From positions 1,302,001-1,366,000 of the forward strand of contig OZ242212.1 in assembly GCA_965206355.1 (NCBI GenBank): a DNA stretch of 64,000 bases, given 5' to 3'. Under the pieces are notes generated by a model, which did no database searches, had not been told where the DNA came from, and saw only the letters and a program-made list of their open reading frames with translations. Source of the stretch: Spongiihabitans sp965206355. GTDB lineage: Bacteria > Pseudomonadota > Gammaproteobacteria > Arenicellales > Poriferihabitantaceae. Positions 54,188 through 61,001 of this stretch are shown here, one piece after another. Both the position numbers and the translations under genes were made by a program. How positions within the stretch are numbered: position 1 is the stretch's first letter; each line of letters opens with the position of its first letter.

Positions 54188-56602
54188 ATGTTTTATAAAT
54201 CAAAAAATGATGAAGGCCTGATTCAAGTTCCTGCGGTCACCCCTCACGTCGAGGTCATCACTTTCGACAACGCCGAAATGAATATCGGCGATGATTTTCC
54301 CGAAGAGGAACTACGTAATATGAATCTATGCTTTTGTGTCGACGCACAGGGCGCTGGGTATGGGCTACTGGGGCCGTTGCATAGAGATATCATGTGCCTG
54401 GTGGATGGTTCCCGCACTCGCATGGAAATCGTCGAGGCGCTCCAGAAAATCGGCCACGATGCTATGGATACGAATACCATGCTAGCCAGTCTGGCTTACC
54501 GGTTTTTGCTGGTGTCAGCGGAGCATTCACTCCAGCCCGAACAAGCGGCGTTGTTTTCTGCACTGGGCATCACGCCGCGCTGCGCGGAAGAGTGCATGGC
54601 CGAATTGAAAATTTTTATTCACAGCATCAGCGCGCACCGCGATGGCGCGGGCATTGTAACCGAAGCATTGTCCAATCTAGGTTGCGGAAACCGCGCCATT
54701 GTCGATGCCGAAGATAGCGCCGATGTCGTTATCGTGTTGGTTGATGACTACCTGCAAACAGAACTGGAAACCATCAACCAGCGCTTTCTCAAAAACCGGA
54801 AAAAATGGTTGCCACTGAAATTGAGCGGCACTGAAGGCCTGGTCGGCCCGCTGTTTAATTTGCGGAAAAATGGATTTTGCATGACGTGTTTGCAGACTAA
54901 CTTGCGCAACAATCGCGAACTTCGCAGTTTTTTTGGGCACAACCGCGACGGCGCTGACATCGCCAAAGAGAGAATCTTTGAATCATCGCTTGCCCGTGGC
55001 CGCGCGGTTGAAGCTCTGTTGCAGATGATTAAATCCCTGCTGGCCGACGCTGATCAGTATATCGATGTCAATACCGAAGGACATTTTCAAAGCATTGAAC
55101 ATTACGTCTTGTCGAGTAACACGGTTATCAACACCCAATCCTGGCACTATGTGAATAAAAGGCCACAGTGCGCCTGTTGCGGCGACCCGCAAACGATCAA
55201 CAATGAACGCCCGCCTAATCCGGTGGATTTATCTCAAGGGTCAAAAGAATCTATGTTCACCAGCGGCGGCATGAAAGCTCGGTCGCCGCTACAGACCTGG
55301 AACAAATATCAACACTTGATTTCTCCGCTAACCGGTGTTGTAACAGGCGTTGTTCGATCTTCTCCGCCGGACGATTCGTGGCTTCACGTTTATTGGGCAG
55401 GCAGCAATTTGGCTATCGTTAATAAACTTTTCCACTCTCTCAGCACCAGCCTGCGAACCAAGAGCGCAGGCAAGGGGCGGTCGGACTCCCAGGCCAAGGT
55501 CAGTGCCTTGTGCGAAGCCCTGGAACGCAATAGCGGGGTCTATGACGGCACTGAAATTCATCGCCGCGCGCGATTTATCGATTTTGACGAGGGCGAAGCT
55601 CTGCGGCCTAACGACATCATGCTATTCAGCGATAATCAATATAAGATGCGCGACCAGGTGGCGTCAAAGAAATTTCGTTTCTACCGACTTCCGGAGTTGG
55701 ATTTCGACGAGAACGTGGAAGTCGAATGGACACCATTCTGGTCGGTAAGCCGCAAGCAGCATGTCTGGATGCTGTCTGCTCAGGCTTATTTCTCTTACTA
55801 TTCAAGCAATATGGAACTCAACAAATTCATGGGGAATCCGGATTCCAATGGTGCCGCATCGGGAAACACCATTGCCGAGGCATTCGTGCAAGGTTTTATG
55901 GAATTAGTGGAGCGCGATGCCTTCGCCATCTGGTGGTATAACCGTTTATCCTATCCGGAAGTCGATATCGCCAGTTTCATGGACCCATTCTTGACTCAAT
56001 TGGTGGAACACTACCGCACCGAATACAATCGAAATGTATGGGTGCTTGATATTACTCATGACTTTGGCATTCCGGTTTTTGTCGCCGTGTCCGAGCGCTT
56101 TGACAAGAAAAAACGTGATATCTGCGTGTCCGCTGGCGCCCATTTTGATCCGCATATTGCATTGTTGCGCGCGATTTGTGAACTCAATCAATACGCATCG
56201 GTGGTATTGCGTTCCACCGATGATGTGTCCAGTTATACTTATTTCGATCAAGAATGCCTTGACTGGTGGCACAACGCCACCTTACAAAACAATCCGTATC
56301 TTTTGCCCGACAGCAAGGCGGCCAAAACCACCAAGGCGGATTATCCTGTCATCGCACGCACCCAGGCTGAAGAATCACAGGCCTGCATTGATGCAGTCCA
56401 TACCAAAGGCATGGAGATTCTGGTGATGGACCAGACCAAACCCGATATCGGGTTGCCAGTGATCAAGATACTGGTGCCAGGGATGCGCCATTTCTGGGCC
56501 CGTTTTGCCCCGGGACGACTCTACGATGTGCCTGTGGAGATGGGAAAACTGAGCAAACCCACCCCTGAACAGGATTTGAATCCCACCCCCGTATTCATCT
56601 AA
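54188..56602 (+). CDS. TOMM cyclodehydratase, fused E1-like/YcaO protein 1
   Basis: An 804-aa RiPP enzyme. The N-terminal half is an ocin-ThiF/E1-like leader-binding domain (VVIVLVDDYLQ, WLPLKLSGTEGLVGPLFN) with zinc cysteines C231/C234 (FCMTC) and C328/C331 (QCACC). The C-terminal half is the YcaO ATP enzyme: SAGKGRSDSQAKVSALCEALERNSG (E443, E446), AEAFVQGFMELVERDAFAIWWYN (E572, E575), AHFDPHIALLRAICELNQ, ending RFAPGRLYDVPVEMG and LNPTPVFI. YcaO phosphorylates backbone amides to cyclise Cys/Ser/Thr to azolines. The ATG at 54188 is used; a TTG frame at 54095 starts inside the MITE. No clear ribosome-binding site is visible. Confidence 0.88.
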   Translation: MFYKSKNDEGLIQVPAVTPHVEVITFDNAEMNIGDDFPEEELRNMNLCFCVDAQGAGYGLLGPLHRDIMCLVDGSRTRMEIVEALQKIGHDAMDTNTMLASLAYRFLLVSAEHSLQPEQAALFSALGITPRCAEECMAELKIFIHSISAHRDGAGIVTEALSNLGCGNRAIVDAEDSADVVIVLVDDYLQTELETINQRFLKNRKKWLPLKLSGTEGLVGPLFNLRKNGFCMTCLQTNLRNNRELRSFFGHNRDGADIAKERIFESSLARGRAVEALLQMIKSLLADADQYIDVNTEGHFQSIEHYVLSSNTVINTQSWHYVNKRPQCACCGDPQTINNERPPNPVDLSQGSKESMFTSGGMKARSPLQTWNKYQHLISPLTGVVTGVVRSSPPDDSWLHVYWAGSNLAIVNKLFHSLSTSLRTKSAGKGRSDSQAKVSALCEALERNSGVYDGTEIHRRARFIDFDEGEALRPNDIMLFSDNQYKMRDQVASKKFRFYRLPELDFDENVEVEWTPFWSVSRKQHVWMLSAQAYFSYYSSNMELNKFMGNPDSNGAASGNTIAEAFVQGFMELVERDAFAIWWYNRLSYPEVDIASFMDPFLTQLVEHYRTEYNRNVWVLDITHDFGIPVFVAVSERFDKKKRDICVSAGAHFDPHIALLRAICELNQYASVVLRSTDDVSSYTYFDQECLDWWHNATLQNNPYLLPDSKAAKTTKADYPVIARTQAEESQACIDAVHTKGMEILVMDQTKPDIGLPVIKILVPGMRHFWARFAPGRLYDVPVEMGKLSKPTPEQDLNPTPVFI

Positions 56603-56625
56603 AAATTGCGCCGAGCGAACAGTTG

Positions 56626-59049
56626 ATGACTCCTCAATCCACTCGCGACATGCGCAAACACGGCAGTGACGCCGGCATTGTGCAGTTGCCAAAAATTGCG
56701 CCTCATCTGCATATCGATATTGTTGAGATCGACCCCTCTGGCGCCGGCCCTGATAAGTCAATGTTGATAACCTCGGAATACGATAAGAACTATTACCAGA
56801 TTTATCCGATAGCAGAATTAGGCGAAATGCTTTTGGCCGCGATTGATGGCGATGCAAGTGCAACGCAGCTGATTCAAAGAATCACCTCCTCGTCACGCTA
56901 TAGCCATCTGGAGGTTGCCGCTATGCTGTCGCTGCTTTCCAACGCCGACATCATCATTTCGGGGCGATACGACATGCCTGACGGACAAGCTGCGTTGTGG
57001 CTAAATATGGGATTTACCCCTGCCCTTGTGGAAAACACAACGAGTCGGTTGCGGGTTGCGATTGTCGATAAGGCGGAGTCTCCCGCCTACCAACAAGAGT
57101 TGGGAACGATGCTGCGCAGTCTTGGCGTGAACACGAGCGATGGAGATGTCTTGGACAGCGATTTGACAGTCGTGGTGGTTGATGATTATTTGCATAAATC
57201 GTTGAATAAAATAAATCGAGATTATCTGAAAAAAAAGATCCGATGGTTGCCGGTTAAATTAAGCGGTAATGTTCATTGGGCCGGCCCCGTATTCAATCAG
57301 CCGAACCGCGTTAAAACTGATTCCGAACTTGTTTTGGAAAAACCGTACATGGCGAAAGATTTCTGCTGGTATTGCCTGGCGGAGCGAATAGAAAACGGTC
57401 GTCAAATAGAGCAGGCGAAATATCGACAAACCGACCTCAAGCCCCGCCCTGCTTCGAAAATGTATACTCCGGCCCTGCAAGCGAGCGCCTACAACATCAC
57501 GCTGGAGATAATCAAATACCTGTTGCACGCTGATCAAGAAACAGAATTCGATGTTCACCCATTCTGCTCATCATCGTGGGTGTGGGATCAGATAAGTAAT
57601 CGATCCGACTGGCACATTGTCAATAAAAATCCCGCCTGCGTGGTTTGCGAGCAACCATCAACCGACGACATTGATCCGATACATCTCGATGATGTTGAGA
57701 TCGGAGAGCGTTATGTAAGCAGTGGCTGGCGCATCGTGCCTATCGAACAAACTTTTGAGAACTATCGCCACCTCAACAATGCCTATACGGGTGTTATCGA
57801 CCTGTTTGAGGATATTCAAAACCCAGTCGATGATTTCTGCTTTGTCTCTGAATCAAGCAATAACATCTCGACAAAAAGCAACGCCATATTCTTTCCCTTG
57901 ATGAGCGTCAGGATGCGCAATGCGGGGAAAGGAATCACACCTGCTTCGGCACGCACCGGCGCCTTGTGCGAATCCATCGAGCGCTATAGCACCAGCTTGC
58001 ACGGCGCTGAAATCCGTAGACGCGCCCGCTATCAAGATTTTCCCGCAGGGCAAGCATTGATGCCAAACTGCTTTATGAATTTCAGCGATAAACAATTTGT
58101 GCAGAATCAGCAGGGCAACCAAGATGCCAGTGGCAATCCATTTGTCAACATTCCTGCCCGACTAACTGAATATGAATACTGCGAGTGGTCGCCTGTTTGG
58201 TCTTTTACGCAACAACAAACCATCTGGACGCCGACCCAATCGCTGTATTTCGGCTATCCATATAAAAATCGCTGGATCGCCATTCCGGATACCAACGGAG
58301 TCGCCGCTGGCAACACCCGAACAGAGGCATTTGTACAGGCATTTCTAGAGGTTCTGGAGCGCGATGCCGTCAGTATTTGGTGGTATAACCAACTGCAATG
58401 TAGAGAACTTGATCTGGATTCGATTGATATTCCCTTCATCCGCCGGGTTGTCGATCAATACGAAAAGAAAAATAGGCGCTGTTGGGTATTGGATATCACC
58501 TTTGATCTGGGGGTTAATATTTTTGTGTTCCTGAGCCGTAAAAATTCTTCCGCCACCAAGGGCGAAGAAATTTGTCTGGGGTGCGCCGCTCATTTTGATC
58601 CGGAGATCGCCCTGACCCGAGCCATATGCGAACACAGCCAACTCTGGACAATGATTGAAAATCGGCGCGAAAAAACCTTTTTTAAGAAGTTATCGCCAGC
58701 CTTCTCAGCTTGGCTACAAAATGCCACAACTATGGCGAAATCACTCAAGTATTTGTTGCCTGCGGGTAAAAAGCAGTGGTGTGATTATCCGTTGAATTTA
58801 GAATTTAACCTGCTACAACAACGCCAGGCTTGCCTGAAGATGGTGGAAGAAAATGGCTGGCAACTGTACCTGGCCGACTTCACCCGCCCCAGCATAGGGT
58901 TGTCGGTCATTCGGGTGATGATTCCTGAGTTGCGTAGTATGCACCGGAGGCTTGGTCCTGGCAGGCTATATGATGTTCCGGTAGAAATGGGGCTGCTCAA
59001 GTGCGCAAAAATCGAAGAGGAAATGAACGAGATTGATATTTTTATTTGA
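56626..59049 (+). CDS. TOMM cyclodehydratase, fused E1-like/YcaO protein 2
   Basis: A 807-aa paralogue of the preceding protein, 23 bp downstream. It has the same plan: TVVVVDDYLHKS, WLPVKLSGNVHWAGPVFN, zinc cysteines C247/C250 (FCWYC) and C338/C341 (CVVC), ATP-site NAGKGITPASARTGALCESIERYS (E449, E452) and AEAFVQ-like EAFVQAFLEVLERDAVSIWWYN, AHFDPEIALTRAICEHSQ, RRLGPGRLYDVPVEMG. By eye it is about 40-45 percent identical to protein 1 in the YcaO half. Its C-terminus (NEIDIFI) lacks the Pro-rich end of protein 1, a position important for catalysis in YcaO cyclodehydratases, so the two may differ in activity. Confidence 0.87.
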   Translation: MTPQSTRDMRKHGSDAGIVQLPKIAPHLHIDIVEIDPSGAGPDKSMLITSEYDKNYYQIYPIAELGEMLLAAIDGDASATQLIQRITSSSRYSHLEVAAMLSLLSNADIIISGRYDMPDGQAALWLNMGFTPALVENTTSRLRVAIVDKAESPAYQQELGTMLRSLGVNTSDGDVLDSDLTVVVVDDYLHKSLNKINRDYLKKKIRWLPVKLSGNVHWAGPVFNQPNRVKTDSELVLEKPYMAKDFCWYCLAERIENGRQIEQAKYRQTDLKPRPASKMYTPALQASAYNITLEIIKYLLHADQETEFDVHPFCSSSWVWDQISNRSDWHIVNKNPACVVCEQPSTDDIDPIHLDDVEIGERYVSSGWRIVPIEQTFENYRHLNNAYTGVIDLFEDIQNPVDDFCFVSESSNNISTKSNAIFFPLMSVRMRNAGKGITPASARTGALCESIERYSTSLHGAEIRRRARYQDFPAGQALMPNCFMNFSDKQFVQNQQGNQDASGNPFVNIPARLTEYEYCEWSPVWSFTQQQTIWTPTQSLYFGYPYKNRWIAIPDTNGVAAGNTRTEAFVQAFLEVLERDAVSIWWYNQLQCRELDLDSIDIPFIRRVVDQYEKKNRRCWVLDITFDLGVNIFVFLSRKNSSATKGEEICLGCAAHFDPEIALTRAICEHSQLWTMIENRREKTFFKKLSPAFSAWLQNATTMAKSLKYLLPAGKKQWCDYPLNLEFNLLQQRQACLKMVEENGWQLYLADFTRPSIGLSVIRVMIPELRSMHRRLGPGRLYDVPVEMGLLKCAKIEEEMNEIDIFI

Positions 59050-59103
59050 TGCGGTGAAATCCAACGGCCACGATTTTTTCGACCGCACATGGATTGCCGG
59101 AAA

Positions 59104-59781
59104 TTATGAATACCAGCGAACGAACTCTTGGTTATTCTCACGAACACGCTCCAGATCAGCGTCATCGCTGACATCACCCGGGTAGCCCAGCGACATTCCG
59201 CAAAGTAACTTCATATCGTCTTCAATGCCTAAAATATACTTGGCAATTTTCGGGTAGTTTCCCCAAGACGCCTGCGAACAGGTTGCGAGGCCGTATTCCT
59301 GGGCCGCCAGCATGATATTTTGCATAAACATGCCAATATCCAGCAAGGAGCCCTGGGCGAGTCCGCTTTCGATAAAAAACAACAATCCGACATCAGCCCC
59401 GAAAAAATAATAGTTCTGCTTTTGAAGGGCGATAACCGCCGGCCAGTCAATATACTCTTGAGTAAATTGAATCCCTTTGGCTTGATAAAGCCGAGTCCCC
59501 ATCAAATGCCGGCGCAGATTATATTTCAGTGGCATTGATTCAGGATAATAGGCGATCTCCGGACTGGGTTTCTGCTGTGCCTCCGAGGCTTTAATGTAAG
59601 CATCGGTAAGTTTTTTCTTGGTCTCCCCCTGAACAACCGCAACCTGCCAGGGCTGCATATTGCCCCCGGTAGGCGCTTCTTTGGCAATGCCTATAATTTT
59701 ATCAACCACATCAACAAGAACAGGTTTGTCCGTGAAGGATCGTATGGATTTACGCTTAACAATCGCATCGATCGTATTCAT
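59104..59781 (-). CDS. Nitroreductase-family FMN oxidoreductase
   Basis: A 225-aa nitroreductase: N-terminal KRKSIRSFTDKPV, APTGGNMQPWQVAVV (FMN), SLLDIGMFMQNIMLAAQEYGLATCSQASW, LCGMSLGYPGD. In azole RiPP loci a related FMN enzyme (SagB/McbC type) oxidises azolines to azoles, but this one is closer in appearance to ordinary PnbA/NfsA-like nitroreductases, so the role is inferred from position. It converges on YcaO 2 (54 bp) and follows the PF04392 gene by 18 bp on the minus strand. Confidence 0.83.
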   Translation of the reverse strand: MNTIDAIVKRKSIRSFTDKPVLVDVVDKIIGIAKEAPTGGNMQPWQVAVVQGETKKKLTDAYIKASEAQQKPSPEIAYYPESMPLKYNLRRHLMGTRLYQAKGIQFTQEYIDWPAVIALQKQNYYFFGADVGLLFFIESGLAQGSLLDIGMFMQNIMLAAQEYGLATCSQASWGNYPKIAKYILGIEDDMKLLCGMSLGYPGDVSDDADLERVRENNQEFVRWYS

Positions 59782-59799
59782 GGCTGAAAAAACGAGAAG

Positions 59800-60825
59800 T
59801 TAGAGACCGCTGGCGCTAAGACGAAACAACGCCTTTTTGTAATTTTGTTGCACTTCGGGGTTAAGGAACGCATTTTCACTGAGAGCAAGCATATAGCGCT
59901 CAGGATAACGATAAGGGATTTCGTCTGGGGAATCTCCTCTGATAATTCGCACTGCCAGTTTCAGCGCCCCGGCACCTTGTTCATATGGAGATACACCAAC
60001 TGAGAGCAAAATGCCGTCTTCCGAATTGAAGACATTCATTCCAATCACCGCCGCATTGCTATTGACCTGAGTCCAGGCACCGACTTCTTCAGAATCAACA
60101 CGGCTACCGTTCTCATCCAACAGCTGACGGTATCCGGAAACCAGAATATAGTCGTAGTCACCAGAATTTTCCAGGATAAATTTTTGCCACTGAGCGTAAT
60201 CAGCCACGAACTCTCCCCCACGATAATCGATGTTTCCCCAGTCCTGCGCGGCTAGAAAATCAGAATTTTTGTGACTCGAGGTGGAAGTATCCGCCAAAAA
60301 TAACACGGATACGGGCGCCTCAATTTCTTGCAGTCTGTTCAATTCGGCAATAACCAGCTTCAAGGATGTCAGTGGTTTGTGTTCAAAAATGCCTGTTATG
60401 TTATCGGCCCCTGAATACCCATATTTTTCAACCGAGGAATTTACCCCGGAAAATACAACATCGATATCTGGGTGGTTCAGATAATGTTTGGAAATGATGT
60501 TTTGAGCGGAATCATCCACAGCGATAATGACCTGCGGATCAAATGCTTCCACATATGTAACAAAGTCTTGTTCGACTCGTTGTTTGTTTTTTGGGTAATC
60601 CAAATTACGCGTATTCATATAAAAATAACGTATTTTTACATTATATTTCAATTGTTTGAAAGCAGACAGCAAACTTTGATCGATCAGATTTGTCCACACA
60701 TAATCTTTTCCATAACTGTGCAATACCATAATACGCGGAGTTTCACTGACTATGCTGACATACAAAGATCCCAGTAACATGCCGCACACAACCAGCGTTG
60801 CTACATATGTTTTTTTAATTACCAT
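59800..60825 (-). CDS. PF04392-type periplasmic substrate-binding protein
   Basis: A 341-aa protein with an N-terminal membrane/signal segment (VIKKTYVATLVVCGMLLGSL) and a two-lobed periplasmic-binding fold: PRIMVLHSYGKDYVWTNLID, FDPQVIIAVDDSAQNIISKH, DIDVVFSGVNSSVEKYGY, AAVIGMNVFNSEDGILLSVG. This family occurs as ABC-transporter receptors and as sensor domains of histidine kinases and GGDEF proteins; here it stands alone. GAGGTGGG about 7 nt upstream supports the ATG at 60825. It sits between lanM and the nitroreductase on the same strand. Confidence 0.75.
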   Translation of the reverse strand: MVIKKTYVATLVVCGMLLGSLYVSIVSETPRIMVLHSYGKDYVWTNLIDQSLLSAFKQLKYNVKIRYFYMNTRNLDYPKNKQRVEQDFVTYVEAFDPQVIIAVDDSAQNIISKHYLNHPDIDVVFSGVNSSVEKYGYSGADNITGIFEHKPLTSLKLVIAELNRLQEIEAPVSVLFLADTSTSSHKNSDFLAAQDWGNIDYRGGEFVADYAQWQKFILENSGDYDYILVSGYRQLLDENGSRVDSEEVGAWTQVNSNAAVIGMNVFNSEDGILLSVGVSPYEQGAGALKLAVRIIRGDSPDEIPYRYPERYMLALSENAFLNPEVQQNYKKALFRLSASGL

Positions 60826-61001
60826 AAAGCCCACCTCTTTATTTGAACTGCATCATTGGCATCCATAGTTGGTACTGCTGATACTGTTAGTAAATTTCAA
60901 GGAATGTCCCCCGCATTGTTGCAATGCTAAACGAATTCAATTTTCTGTGCAATCGGCCTGGAATTTTAACGCCAACGCCTGACTGGCGCCGTCATTCCGC
61001 T
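60826..61001. other. Gap between lanM and the binding-protein gene
   Basis: 176 bp with no supported gene. I looked for a short Cys/Ser/Thr-rich precursor frame on both strands and saw none with a ribosome-binding site. It probably holds the promoter of the binding-protein and nitroreductase genes. Confidence 0.4.
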
